Source of the DNA: Siphonodentalium dalli
Lineage: Eukaryota > Mollusca > Scaphopoda > Gadilida > Siphonodentaliidae
DNA length: 64,000 nt
Direction: 5' to 3'
NCBI GenBank assembly: GCA_032622095.1
Contig: CP136065.1
Span: 23,569,141-23,633,140 of the forward strand
A program made the translations under genes and the position numbers. Below, one piece after another: positions 24,381 through 36,489 of the stretch. Within the stretch, counting starts at the first letter, position 1. Every line of letters begins with the position of its first letter. The notes under the pieces were generated by a model. The model ran no database searches. It worked only from the letters and a program-made list of their open reading frames with translations, and was not told where the DNA came from.

Positions 24381-24835
24381 TATGTGACCCGCCATATCAA
24401 ATCCAGTCGGAAGTCGGGATTTTTTTACCCTGTGCCAATGCATTCTCTTATATATGCGAGTCGACCATAGGTCGCCTCGCATATATAAGAGAATGCATTG
24501 GCTTAACAATTTTTATCATGTTTTTTAAATAAATGTTTCTTTAGGACATAAAATAAAAAAAACATCCATTACCCTGCAGGGAGCCCCACACATATATAGA
24601 AGCACATAGAAGAGTGTCGTCTGCTCATGTTTGTCTGGGGCTCTGTATGGGTGAAATTATAAAATTGTTAAAGAATACAAGAACAAATTATTAAAATTGT
24701 AAAAAATTGTTAGGACAATGCATTCTCTTATATATGCGAGGCGACCTATGGTCGACTCGCATATATAAGAGAATGCATTGGCACAGGGTAAAAAAATCCC
24801 GACTTCCGACTGGATTTGATATGGCGGGTCACATA
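24381..24835. mobile_element. Hairpin MITE core in a TATGTGACCC-type coat
   Basis: The outer inverted repeats start TATGTGACCCGCCATATC and run about 47 bp to TTTTTTTA. Inside, flanked by TA on both sides, is the CCCTGTGCC...GGCACAGGG core (24428-24788) with two hairpins as in the TTAA family. The spacer differs: it holds CCCTGCAGGGAGCCCC... TGTCTGGGGCTC, an imperfect inverted repeat. The same coat and core are at 55463-55893, and the core plus left coat at 29867-30267. No ORF. Confidence 0.82.
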
Positions 24836-25009
24836 TACTTGAAGGCGATTCTTGTATGTTCGACTTTATGAACAGAAATATAATGAAACCTATCAATAGA
24901 TGTTATATATGGACCTCAAATGTTCATATGCCGGGCACTTTTACTGCATTTAAACTATAATCTAATCTAGGCATATGGTAGATATTTGGCGCATCTGCAT
25001 GTTATATGT
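24836..25009. other. Unassigned intergenic DNA
   Basis: No feature recognised. Confidence 0.3.
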
Positions 25010-25223
25010 ACGCGTCTCCGAGACATGGCGAGCGTTGACCTTTGTAGATCCCTGGTACTGCAAACGTATAACACATGGCACCGATTTTTAGATGCTGCAT
25101 GGGTTTTTGAGACAAATCACATTTTTTGGATTGGGTGGGATTCGAACCCAGGCCCGTGACCACGAGCGCGCCTTGTGACTCAAAGTCCGTCGTAATACCA
25201 AACGGCCACCGAAGCGACCCCGA
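25010..25223 (-). repeat. tRNA-derived SINE (head with A and B boxes)
   Basis: On the minus strand a B box GGTTCGAATCC (25138-25148) is perfect and an A-box-like TGGCCGTTTGG (25198-25208) lies 49 nt upstream, as in RNA polymerase III promoters of tRNAs. The surrounding sequence does not fold as a complete functional tRNA, so this is a tRNA-derived SINE head. The tail extends toward lower coordinates through TGTGATTTGTCTC and CTACAAAGGTCAACGCTCG; its exact end is not clear. Confidence 0.6.
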
Positions 25224-26315
25224 ATCTTGGCGTTTCATGTCTAGAACATCCTTCCTTGGATATATAGGTGATGTATGTGTAGTGCCTGGTTGGCGTCTTA
25301 AGTCTCACTCTCGTGACAATCTTGTCGGAAAACTCATATACTATATTACAGAGTAAAGCGACGTGTAAAATTAACTTCATTATTGGACATATCTATAGGC
25401 CTACTAGTGAGAAAAAGATCAGTATTTAATCTCGACCACGAACGTCGACAATATTAGCGATAGCTCAACAGCAACGGTGGGAATCACCAACGTCTTAAAA
25501 TTAAATTGACCATGAAGTCGCTTGATCACGTACGCTTGTTCATATCCGATCTCCCCAGCCATTTGAAGCTGCCCTATTACCATTTTATGGGGTAATAATG
25601 TAAAACTGAGACATACCGACCATAATAAATACCACATTATATGTTAATCAATTACCGGCTGGTGGAGCTACCCTAAACTAGCACCGCTGCCGTGTGTGTA
25701 TCACGCAACACATTGATACAACATTGGTCCGAAATGGCAAAGCCAAACAAAAAGCATACCCATCAGTCACTGGCAGGGAGGGATGTCACTAGAGGACATG
25801 TACTAAGGGGTGGAGAAGGGGAAAAAACCAAGACATGATCGGCTGAAACAGCTAAGCTAATGAATAGAAGTTTCCGTCACACCTCCACGAAGACGACTAA
25901 TCAAGCCAGATTCTCCACACTCCTCGCGTGGTCGGAGAGTTCACTTGACCTATAAATACTACAATGCAAATGACCGCCGTCTTATAAATGTACGGCTCAA
26001 GATCGAACGTCCATAAAACTAATTTCCATCGTAAAATAATTTTTTCAATTATTAACCGTCTTGATAAATGCTGGATAATGTACTGAACGTTTCCAGTTCG
26101 AAAGACTTAAGTTAATCTGAGGGCGCCATCGTGATGTTTTATGCGCGAATCACACGGGTTGTGACGTTGGGCTTCTTGGCGATGGTTGGCGAAGTGGTGG
26201 TGTTTATAATAGTATTAAATAACTTGTCCCTGGTCATGGCGGTATATATATCTTTCGTCTGGAAGATGTTTGAAAGAATATAAATATAAATAGAGGTAGC
26301 CTGGATAATGTGCTT
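25224..26315. other. Unassigned intergenic DNA
   Basis: Short open frames only and no recognised domain or repeat border. Confidence 0.3.
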
Positions 26316-26475
26316 TGATTGAAGACTTACACTTCTTTTAGAATGCCCATTATTCCGACCGCAAAAAACTAAATTATATGACAGACTAGATGAGTATGCT
26401 TTCACAATAAAAGACGAACCATTCCCCAGAGGCGCCCCAAACATTCCACAGCAAGGAAACCAGCTAGTTGACAAA
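26316..26475 (+). pseudogene. Short LINE C-terminal-like fragment
   Basis: The plus strand reads LTLLLECPLFRPQKTKLYDRLDEY, resembling the HxLLECPxYxxxR motif near the C-terminus of several non-LTR polyproteins. It is short and isolated directly upstream of the CR1/L2-like relic, so it may be a separate insertion remnant or chance. Confidence 0.35.
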
Positions 26476-27050
26476 TGCTTCCTAACACGTTAAGGAGGCA
26501 ACAAGATATAGACATGGACAGAAAACAAATGTACTGGATCTAGTCCTAACCAACGAAGCAAATATGGTTCAAAATCTGGATATTGGGAGCCCCCTAGGGA
26601 AGAGTGATCACTGCTCCATCAGTTTCTGCTATAAATGCTATATAGCGAAAAAAACCAAGGAATGAAGAAGAAACAATATGCTGCAGGAAACTATGACAAA
26701 ATGAGAGAAGAAGTTGGGAAGATAGATTGGAAAGGAGTATTTGATGACTGTAATAATGACATCAACGTCCAGTGGAAGAGATTCTACCTAGTACTTGAAG
26801 AAGTGACAAACACATACCAGAAAGAAATACATCCAGCAAAAAAAAAATAGAATGCCGCTAGATGCAAAAACAAGGGAGGTGGTGAGGAAGAAGCATAGAG
26901 CTTGGACTCGCTATATGGAAAACAGGACACAAAAAACTATAACATATATACAAGATATAGGAACCAAGTGAGCTAAAAATAACCCCAAAAAATTATGGTA
27001 CTATGTATCGAGACGTACGAAGACGAAAACAGGGATAGTCCCAGGGTCTT
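26476..27050 (+). pseudogene. CR1/L2-like LINE, endonuclease end and linker (broken)
   Basis: One frame reads HVKEATRYRHGQKTNVLDLV then SPLGKSDH, the C-terminal end of a LINE apurinic endonuclease. After a frameshift near 26660 comes the linker (YDKMREEVGKIDWKGVF, then in another frame RMPLDAKTREVVRKKHRAW). Stops and small deletions are frequent, and between NPKKLWYYV (about 26990) and GLDNIHPKML (about 27050) the usual 50-80 residue spacer is missing. The 5' part of the element, including most of the endonuclease, is absent. Confidence 0.7.
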
Positions 27051-28648
27051 GACAATATACACCCTAAAATGCTAAAAGAGCTAGCGAAGAAGCTAAGCAT
27101 ACCAATATCACAAATCTTTAATAACAGCCTACGACTAGGAGCATTACCAAATGAATGGAAAACAGCAAACATATCTGCTATATACAAAAAAGGGGGAAAA
27201 TATAAACCAAACAACTACCGCCCAGTCAGCCTTACTAGTATAGTAGGCAAAGCTCTGGAGGCAAGAATAAGGGACAAAATAATGGACCACACGAAGAACA
27301 ACAAACTATTTAGTAAGAAGCAATTTGGGTTCATCAAGGGACGATCTACACCATTACAGCTGTTGCACTCATTTGAGAAGTGGACTAAGACCATAAATGA
27401 AGAACATGCAACACATGTAATTTATATGGACTTCCAGAAAGCATTTGATACTCTCCCACATCAAAGACTATTGCATAAGGCAAGAAGCTACGGCATATAT
27501 GGGAATATATTGGAATGGATAGAAAATTTTCTACAATGACGACAACAAAGAGTGATGATAAATGGCGAAGCGTCAACGGCACTGGAAGTAATAAGTGGAA
27601 TACCCCAAGGAAGCGTGCTCAGACCCATTTTATTTGTCATCTACATCAATGACCTCCCACCCAACGTCAAATCTGATGTCATGATGTTTGCCGACGACAC
27701 TAAAATTTACAGAGAAATAAAGGATATATCAGATGTGTATACATTACAGAATGACATAGATGAACTCCAGATATGGTCAGACAAGTGGCTCTTGAAATTT
27801 CATCCAGATAAATGTGTGACAATGAACATTGCACGAAAACAGATGAACCAAATTACCACATGAAGAACACAGATGGATGATATGTACAACTGAATGAGGT
27901 AAATGAAGAGAAAGATATAGGAGTCACAACTGATAACAAAATGAAATTCGACCAACACATGACCGAGAAAATACAGAAAGCAAATGCAGTCACTGGAGCT
28001 ATACGCAGAGCATTTACGCATGTGAACACTAAAAAAATGTTGAAACTATACAAAAGTATGGTGAGACCACATCTAGAATATGCCCAACCGGCTTGGAGTA
28101 CACATTTAAAGAAAGACATTGAAATGCTGGAGAAAGTCCAAAAAAGATTCACAAAACTAATACCAGAAATAAAAGACCTACCATATGAAGAAAGAATAAA
28201 GAAGCTAAATATACCAACACTGAATTGCAGAAGAATAAGAGGAGATATGATAGAATGCTTCGAGATATTTAACACCTATGATCCGGAAGTAAATGACATA
28301 TTAAGAAGAAGCACCGAACTCAGAACCAGAGGGCATAACTACAAGCTATTTCTGGAAGGAGCAAACAGGGATATGAGGAAATACTCATTCGGCCTAAGAG
28401 TGGTGGATCCATGGAATCATCTAACAGAAAAGGTGGTCTATGCAGAAGACATGAACACATTTAAAAACAAACTAGATTACCATTGGCAGGACCAAGAAAT
28501 TAAATTAAATTTCAAGGCTGAGTTGAGTCTGACAGACCCTAATACGATCAGTCAAATCAAAAATAAAAATTCAGGAGAGTTCGGAGAAACAGAAGAGGAA
28601 GAATCAGAGGTGGATATAATGGCAAATATAGAAGCCAGCGTCCACTAA
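27051..28648 (+). pseudogene. CR1/L2-like LINE reverse transcriptase and C-terminal region
   Basis: Encodes a non-LTR RT. Visible motifs are ISAIYKKGGKYKPNNYRPVS, QFGFIKGRST, YMDFQKAFDTLPH (catalytic Asp), GIPQGSVL and MFADDTKIY (catalytic FADD). The C-terminal region includes YKSMVRPHLEYAQPAW. Lesions: an in-frame TGA at 27537-27539, a one-base frame change near 27850, and a TGA at 27878-27880; after that the frame is open to the TAA/TAG region at 28648. With only these few lesions it is younger than the other LINE relics here. It cannot be active as it stands. The upstream endonuclease part lies at 26476-27050. Confidence 0.88.
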
Positions 28649-29725
28649 CTACATACATATAGGATAATGGCTGAAAACTTTACCTTATTTCAGGGAATGG
28701 ATCGATCGAGAACGCATGTCGAGATAGTTCCATTCGCTGAAATAATGTACAGTTTGAAGCTATTATCTGACTTAAAACATGGCCGAGTCCATTTGTTTGA
28801 TGCGTCACCTCTTATCAGAATAGATTAACCCGAAATTGGGTCAAGATACCTGAGTTGTACCATGTGTTCGACCCTATCCACTCGCTCATTGGCTGCACGG
28901 ATGGTGTGACATCTTAACCCATTGTCAACTTAACGGATAGGCAGCACACCATTGCGTTTCCGACCGTTGAATGAACACGACGTACCGACACTGAGTTCCT
29001 TTTGCCCTTACATTTCGGCATTTGTATTAAATTATTTATGCGGCATATTTCGGATTTTGCGGAGAATTATACATTGAATGGCAGATTGGTGCGAGCGGTG
29101 TGCAAAATCGGATATTTGGCGATCTTGTAGTTTGAGTTCGCGGGTATATAATACTGAAGATCCAAGGACTACATTTACTTGCAAATTACTATATATATTT
29201 TACGTTTTATCGTGAGTGGTGCTACAACATGCCACCCGGGAACGGAATCAGATTCGAGAAATTTTAACAGTTGCAAATTCAATGCATATTCATGAAACGA
29301 CATGCATGGAATTTGAAGTTGAATGCCCCCCCCCCCATTTCATCCCAACCCGAGTGACGAGGCTATATATAGGTTTATATCCCCTGTCCTGTTCTAGCAA
29401 TCAATCAGATATATATTATACTTGAAAACTGTTGTCTATAGACGGCTACATGCATACATTATGGCATCACACATGCACGTAATATAAAATGAAATCGTCC
29501 GCAGCAAAATAACCGTTCATTAAATTAAAATAATGAATCGTTTGAAAAATAATGTACGATCTCGACAATAACCATCCATTATCCTATAAACTGGACTCGA
29601 CGAACAAAGGAGTGACGTCATAGCCATGTTTAAGGTTACATAAGGTATAATAAGGTAAGTTTTATTCTTTTACATTGTTCAAAAATATATATCAGAAAGC
29701 AAACTGTTCACTTAACGAAAAACAG
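28649..29725. other. LINE 3' tail and unassigned DNA
   Basis: The first tens of bases are probably the 3' untranslated tail of the LINE. The rest shows a C run at about 29325-29336 and no recognised gene. Confidence 0.35.
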
Positions 29726-29822
29726 TCGTAACTACCCACGGCATGGCACGACATCTATAGGAGAGCATCTCTGGACCGTTAATCACAATCCACCAATCAC
29801 CAGACATCATCAACATTCTTAC
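29726..29822. repeat. Left copy of a 97 bp direct duplication
   Basis: TCGTAACTACCCACGGCATG...CAACATTCTTA is repeated at 30274-30369 with only a few substitutions (TACCCACGG/TATTCACGG, CCGTTAATC/CCGGTAACC). The hairpin MITE at 29867-30267 lies between the copies. Confidence 0.8.
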
Positions 29823-29866
29823 TTTACGTACAGTACCTCTCTTATTCATGTTATCTTGTTTAAACA

Positions 29867-30267
29867 TATGTGACCCGCCATATCAAATCCAGTCGTACCC
29901 TGTGCCAATGCATTCTCTTATGTATGCGAGTCGACCATAGGTCGCCTCGCATATATAAGAGAATGCATTGGCCTAACAATTTTTTTTATTTTTTTTAAAA
30001 TAAATGTTTCTTACAAGTTTTAGGACATAAAATAAAAAACATCCATTACCCTGCAGGGAGCCCCACACATATATAGAAGCATATAGAAGAGTGTCGTCTG
30101 CTCATGTTTGTCTGGGGCTCTGTATGGGTGAAATTATAAAATTGTTAAAGAATACAAGAACAAATTATTAAAATTGTAAAAAATTGTTAGGCCAATGCAT
30201 TCTCTTATATATGCGAGGCGACCTATGGTCGACTCGCATATATAAGAGAATGCATTGGCACAGGGTA
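29867..30267. mobile_element. Hairpin MITE core with only the left TATGTGACCC coat
   Basis: The left end carries TATGTGACCCGCCATATC plus 12 bp, then TA and the CCCTGTGCC core (29898-30265), then TA. The right coat is missing: GGCACAGGGTA passes directly into the second copy of the flanking duplication. The core has both hairpins and the same CCCTGCAGGGAGCCCC spacer as 24428-24788. Confidence 0.8.
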
Positions 30268-30273
30268 AATCTT

Positions 30274-30369
30274 TCGTAACTATTCACGGCATGGCATGAC
30301 ATCTATAGGAGAGCATCTCTGGACCGGTAACCACAATCCACCAGTCACCAGACATCATCAACATTCTTA
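30274..30369. repeat. Right copy of a 97 bp direct duplication
   Basis: Partner of 29726-29822, about 548 bp downstream and in the same orientation. It starts seven bases after the MITE core ends, so one breakpoint of the duplication and the edge of the MITE nearly coincide. Confidence 0.8.
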
Positions 30370-31985
30370 ATATTACATGTACGTTATGTTATTCATCTTG
30401 TGTAATATTGTCGTGAGAGGGCCACCTTAAGTTGTGTCCCCAATCCCTTGTAACTTGTGTTACAATATATATGTTTAAACAAATGAAGAATAAGTGCATA
30501 GCATGCACATGAATACAACTATTACAACTTGTTTGAATCATCTGAGTCCAGCATAGTGACAATAAACTGTTTTTGATATCCCAATGTCGTACAAACTTGT
30601 CGACTTCTAGTGAACGCAGACAAATCTAAACTCATCAAACTGGTGTATATTAACATCAATAAGATCTGTATTTCTTCTAATAGCAGAAATTGTCTAATTA
30701 TAAAAGGACCCTGTCTAGTCCTTATGAACCATAGTTTAGTATTCCAAACAGTTTAGAGTGGATGTCCACGCCACTGACCGCATCGATTACTGTAAAATCA
30801 TTATAATTCGTGTGCATGGGTCTGCTATTCGTTGAATGAGCTAATACCAATATATATGAAATGGAAATGAAGATCGGGCATTACGTCTATTTTCGAAATG
30901 TCATAAAATGGAACATTTACCAAATACAATATCTATATGCTACATCATCTGATCCCTTCTATAATAGTTTGTATAAACAATGATAAATGCATTTGTCTCT
31001 TAATAAAGGTTAATGGTTTCACAACGTGCGGATTATATAACAAAATAGATAGCTACACCTGGCTAATGTTTGAAATGAAGCAGGTAGCTATTATGTCGGG
31101 TAATGATTGCGTGATGCGCTCTCGGCGCCGGAATGCATTAGGGTCTAATTTATCAATAGTGAATACTCACGTATGTCACGAAGCTGCTATTTTAAGACCC
31201 GTTGCTGTGCTTAAATATAATATCTGATCCAGGAATTCCAAACTCCAGGCAGAGTTATCTCCCATCGCTCCGCTGAGATATCACTGCCATAAGGACATTT
31301 GGTCAGGATTTCTTACGTGTTCCTAGTTCTTATGTTTTAGGATTAAAATTGTCTATGTCTGGCTCGGTCTATATCGTTCTTATCAATACCGAAACAATTA
31401 CCATTATTGCTAACTTTTGGTGGTGAAAATAAGATAATAGTTGACTAAATATAGTTCCGACGATATATAAAAATAGATGTATTGGTCCGCAAAGTGCCAT
31501 CCTTGTGACAGCGCTATAACGCAGTGCTAACGTAGAGGCCGCTGCATGGAGTTTGCAGGAATTAATGTCCCGACGAAAAGCCTTTTGATAACAAACCACG
31601 GAAATTGATGCCGACGAAATCAAAGCCATTCACAGTATATGTCTGAACTTAAAGAGGATGTGGATAATTTAAATAGTTCCAGCGTTGGCAGCAACAGGGT
31701 GTGATATATTAATACGGTCAAAACATTATCTGGATGTTCATGAGTACAAAGATGACAAATCACTGGCAAATATCCTGCTGAGTGAAATGCGGTCACAATT
31801 CAGTTCCACAGTTACGATGGCAGTGAGAGAAGCAACTTAGGAATTAAACTGGCATGGATCATTCGAGCATCCAAATTTGGAAGGAGGTGTAAGATAAATA
31901 CACAAATTGACAACATATTGATATACCAGGTTGTTGAGCTCTGACAAACAAAAAACACTTTTCATGATAACTTTTTCCACTAAAT
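30370..31985. other. Unassigned; the last part may be upstream LINE sequence
   Basis: No domain recognised. The region 31640-31985 lies directly upstream of the LINE RT relic and may be its decayed linker or endonuclease. Confidence 0.3.
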
Positions 31986-33120
31986 AAATACTTTATTAAT
32001 CAAAGCTCTGCTGCAGATGAAATAGAACTTCCAAAGTTAATTGAAAAACGGAATAAACCATTATTAAAATCTATAGAACAAGATATTTTAGAATACCTTG
32101 ATATTAAAACACCATCAAGACCTGATTTAATAAGTAATACCATTACCATAGCAATACCATTGACACGCTCACAAACTCTTCAATATATGCTTAAGGAATG
32201 CATATGTCCCTGTTATTTGTAAACATACCCATGTAATGTCCATCCATAAAAAAGGTTTAGTCAACTGGAAAAAATTACCGACCTACATCGCTTACATGTT
32301 GTCTTAGTAAACTGTTTGAGAAAGAATTATTCGAGCATGTATTCGATTTCCTACAATTCAACAATTTAATGACAGAACATCATCCAGTTTGATGTCAGGT
32401 GATGGTACCATATATCAATTAATATATACTGGTGCTCACATACAAAGAGCTTTGCATGGCGGGGGGGGGGGGGGGGCAAAGCATATTTGTTCCTGTGATA
32501 TAAGTATAGCAGCTGACGCAGTCTGACATAGAGGCTTATTACCACAATGAAACACATTGGATATTGAAGGTGAACTTCTTCGATGGTTTGAAAATGATTT
32601 TCCAAACAGAGCACAACTACGGTAGTCAATGGATACTCTTCACAAACGAGAACCATTCTTGATGGGTGCCTCAAGTATCTGTATTGGGCCCACTTTTATT
32701 TTCCTTTAATAAACTGTCTGAGAAGTTTGAAATACAGATTATCAATTATTATAAATGTGATTTGGGATAACTGCTCGGGTGTACTGGCAACTAAGCTAGG
32801 ACATCTTCAGTAGGATGCTTTGATAACAATTATGGTGTCATTAGAGGGCAAGCCATAGTATTATATATAAAGAAAAATAATTTATACCACTTAGAGATAA
32901 ATTAATCACAAGGAAGACTATATTGACACACAAGATTGAGCCCGCAATACATATCATTACAAATTTTAAGACGTGTCACAGATAAAACGGATTATCCATT
33001 TAGATCCACATCTAATATATCGACTTCCCAAACTGTAAAACCACTCAAAGGCTTTGTGTGATCATTCTTTCAAGCCGGTATTGACCTATGCAACAGCTTA
33101 GATAAACCATTAAAAAAACC
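31986..33120 (+). pseudogene. Degraded non-LTR retrotransposon RT (third LINE)
   Basis: Scattered over several frames the plus strand shows the RT succession of a LINE: LDIKTPSRPDLIS, VMSIHKKG, RPTSLTCCLSKLFEKELFEH, CDISIAADAV (palm motif decayed: the catalytic Asp context KAFD is now IAAD), HRGLLPQ, GELLRWFEN, and VLGPLLF. A downstream domain reads IWDNCSGVLATKLGHLQ and RRVTDKTDYPFRSTSN. A 19-base G run at about 32459-32477 interrupts it. Stops and indels are frequent, so it is old and inactive. The matching C-terminus is at 34015-34360. Confidence 0.7.
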
Positions 33121-33271
33121 AATCTGTGTCTCATTTAAATTGATATGACACACTCCAGTAAGGTGTTCAGAATGGAATAGCAAACAATCATGCACAACTT
33201 TGCTATTTTTATAAATTATATATCCAAATTGGCAGAAAATGACGTCATAGTTCAGCCTGTTATCCTAAATA

Positions 33272-33390
33272 TCCGCACATTATCTCCTTATAATAGAACT
33301 CATTTTTAGTCGATAATGTGCTGAAAATTAGAGCGTTTTAGTCACATTATCGACTCACACTGAGGCGATTCTAAGCAGTTAATGTGCGGA
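33272..33390. mobile_element. 119 bp MITE, TA-flanked
   Basis: Terminal repeats TCCGCACATTAT and TTAATGTGCGGA lie between TA dinucleotides (33270-33271, 33391-33392). Inside, AGTCGATAATGTG and CACATTATCGACT form a second inverted pair. TA flanks fit a Tc1/mariner-type target, but the element is too small to classify firmly. It lies within the span of the third LINE. Confidence 0.6.
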
Positions 33391-34014
33391 TAATGAAACA
33401 AATAAGCCAACTCGTGACTTTTCACGTGTAGCTCTTTAACATGTGTTTTCACTATGGTCCGCGCGATAAAACTACACAACTGATATGATCCATTGCCTGC
33501 TTATTTTAGAATCAAACAACCACATTATGCAGGGGGGTCTGCAAATATTTTCCGAACATTAACTGGGGATGGATGGATGGTTCAGCAGGTGGCTTACACA
33601 ATTTTTCCAGGTCCCGTAAATGTTTTTCTACAGTAATTTTTCTTCAAAATAATGGGACAAAAGTTTTAAAGAATGCTTCTATTGTGTAATAGGTATGCAC
33701 TTAAATCTTGGTAGGGGGGTTGAGTTCACCGTCAGTTAATAATGAGGTATGACAATGGGTAATAAAAAGTTCAGCTCGCTAAATGTTTTCAATGATCTAT
33801 CAATGCACATTGACATTAAGTTTTAGGGAATAAACGGTTTAAGTTGGACTAAGAGTTGGTATTAATAATACAGTTGGTATTAGACAAATTAATATTAAAT
33901 CATTAGGAGAAAAGGGAGAATTATATAGTAATGTTTCGGACAGAAGAGAATTTAAAGATATGTGGATATTAACATATATATTACCAGAAATGATTGCTTA
34001 TTGTCAAGATATTA
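33391..34014. other. Unassigned DNA between LINE segments
   Basis: No confident domain; GGATGGATGG short repeat near 33567. The interval separates the RT-like part from the C-terminal part of the third LINE and may be inserted DNA or decayed LINE. Confidence 0.3.
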
Positions 34015-34360
34015 TCTAAGTGGATAAAGGGAAAATTATCATGAAGACTGAGATTAAATTGTAGTGATCCACATGGACATAAAACATTGAATATTTCTTT
34101 ATTGATAATCCAAGTTGACAGTGTGGATATATATAATATAATATATATACAACAATTTGATTTTGATTATAAGATGATTAATTATTTTACTGCAACACAG
34201 CAACAACGTCATGCACTAATAGAAAAACTAAAACATTCGTCAATTGAATGCAACATTGATTTCTTCCTTTATGGGAAGCCAAATGTTTATATAAAGCTGA
34301 ACACAGAGCTATATAAAGCTGTTCACTAATATATCAGTTCAACATGTCGTTTTAAAGAAT
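34015..34360 (+). pseudogene. C-terminal part of the third LINE
   Basis: The frame reads RLRLNCSDPHGHKTLN, then QQQRHALIEKL, then FFLYGKPNVYI and YKAVHQYISSTCRF. This order (RLR.NCS, QRH.LI, LLYG.PN, AVH.YI..T.RF) is the usual end of a family of invertebrate non-LTR polyproteins. The Cys cluster normally preceding QRH is lost. The stop near 34350 would be the natural end. Confidence 0.6.
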
Positions 34361-35624
34361 GTCAACTAAATGCAAACAAGATGGTGGTCTCAAACCTTCA
34401 CGATGTTCCGCCCAAACTCCCCGCCAAAGATCCAATTGTATCCCCTCCGGCAACACATCTGGTTTATTGATAGCTATACATTACCATTCTTGTGATCTCT
34501 TGGGTGCAACAGTGCATCTCATTTTGTTTGTAAATTGCACCATGAAGAGTGTTTTTGTTAATTATTATTTTGTTTTTGGTCTGGTCTGGACCAGGTGCGA
34601 TGTAGATCAATAAACTTAATTTGTTTAAAACAAAACACATAAATAGAAGAGAACAGCACAATGCGTGTGGCACACAGGCGTCACGAAAATCACAAATATT
34701 CTAAAACTATACAACTTCGAGATGCTCTATCTCAAGATGCCCAATATCTTGTGTTACACATATTTCGCCCCAAAGTGGATGTGTACTAAAAATTGTTCTA
34801 ATATTTAAAAATAGGAACATTTCCTGACCCAGTTTCTTTCCCATTAGAAACAAATTAGGAAAAGCAATATTTTCGTATAACAGAAGCCCCGCCATGTGAC
34901 CTGTTTTTCAGGCTAAAAATAATCTTTTCATACGTCAGAATCATTATTAGAAAGATATACTAAATCTTTAGTTAAACAGACACATATCATGAATGTTTGA
35001 ATGTACATGTAGTGCTTAGCGCACACCGCGGCTTGAACTAATAACTCTTATGAAGACACAGTTCCCAGACTTTGACAACATGACACAAACTGAACAGCTT
35101 GTCAAAATCCTATCCAACAATATTTCAAATTCATGCACTTCAATTTGTCATATAATCCGAAAATTATTTTCCGCACGCGATGAGCATCGCCTCATAAATC
35201 AATGAATAAATGAAGACGAGACGACCCTATGCACATTCAGTTTTACTAAAGTTATATATTACCATCTATTATTATATCATTTATTATATTGTTCGATGTA
35301 CAACTAAATGGTATTATGTTGCATACTGTCCTTATAAGGATGTTTTGCCTATTAAACTTATCTTATCTTATCAAAATGAAATCTTGATACATACAAAGAG
35401 ACACCAGACTATCCCACAACAGCCAACATGGTCATCATTTAAAATTGTGAATCAGCCACTCCACCATAGTCAAGTAGTCCTGCTTATTTGCTATGATGTT
35501 GATAGTTTCCGCTGAACTGTCATGACGCTGGTAGGGATAAAATTATGTTTTTTAAGAAAAAGTACCATTATTGTATCTGGTTGTCATTTTCGCGGTGTCC
35601 AGCTAATTTGAGCGAATCGAGGAA
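34361..35624. other. Unassigned intergenic DNA
   Basis: No gene recognised. CCTATTAAACTTATCTTATC near 35345-35370 looks like a LINE or SINE tail but cannot be assigned. Confidence 0.3.
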
Positions 35625-35858
35625 AGATGACGATTGTATTGATGATGATGATGATGAAGATGGTGATGATGATGATGATGATGATGGTGATGCAGATGGT
35701 GTTGATTATTATGGTGTTGATGGTGACGATGATAAAGATTATGGTGACGACGATGATGATGATGATGCTGATGAATAATAATGATGATGGTGATGGTAAT
35801 GATGATGACGATGATGACGATGAGGATGTTGATGATGGTGGGGATGATGACGATGTAA
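35625..35858. repeat. GAT/GAC trinucleotide microsatellite
   Basis: About 230 bp of GATGATGAT with interspersed GAC, GGT and GCT variants. The plus-strand open frames (poly-Asp or poly-Met) are simple consequences of the repeat and are not treated as genes. Confidence 0.92.
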
Positions 35859-36489
35859 GTGACCCCATTGTATATATGTATATATCCATGTTTTGCATTA
35901 ATTTGCAGCGTTGACAATTAAAGCATTCATTCATTCAAAGGCCACCATGTGTATAAAACATTCCAAACATAATTGAGATGGGTATTCATGTGGCTTTGCA
36001 AACACTGGTGAATAATTCCTGAATAATTAATACTGACATTGATTTTTTTTCTCAAACCCGCTCGGATTAGTCAATTATCTCGAAAAGGACAACTTTATAA
36101 AAATAACTGTACTTTTATTAATAGCATAATTTTGCCCAATCATCATTATATCAAGTCGGATCTACCAGCATAGCCAATTTGCAGGAACACTTCACAAGGG
36201 GGTGAATGCTCAAGCATATCAATTTACAGCAAATGCAGTAGGATATATCGCTAATTGAATTATGACATCGACGTCCGAACACACTTTCGTACGAAGTAAT
36301 ACACGCTGATGTAAACAATAACAGTCTTGTGATTACACCAAAGTCATAATCCCAGGCGTCCATAGTGTATGCATTATCGATTGTCGATCAGCGAGCATTG
36401 AACATTATTTACACAAGGACTAACTTTTATAGTGTATAAATGGTCCAGGAGATGAAAGACCCTGTAGGCTGCATGACACATAAAATAGG
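35859..36489. other. Unassigned intergenic DNA
   Basis: No feature recognised, apart from GACTAACTTTTATA at 36418-36431, which recurs exactly at about 36980-36993 on the other side of the nested elements. Confidence 0.35.

Noticed and set aside
25138-25210. Functional tRNA gene
   Set aside because: A and B boxes are present, but the sequence does not give a complete cloverleaf with acceptor and anticodon stems by eye; a SINE head fits better.
35545-35914. Asp-rich or Met-rich protein genes
   Set aside because: Both frames and the minus-strand Ile/Ser/His-rich frames come from a GAT trinucleotide microsatellite.
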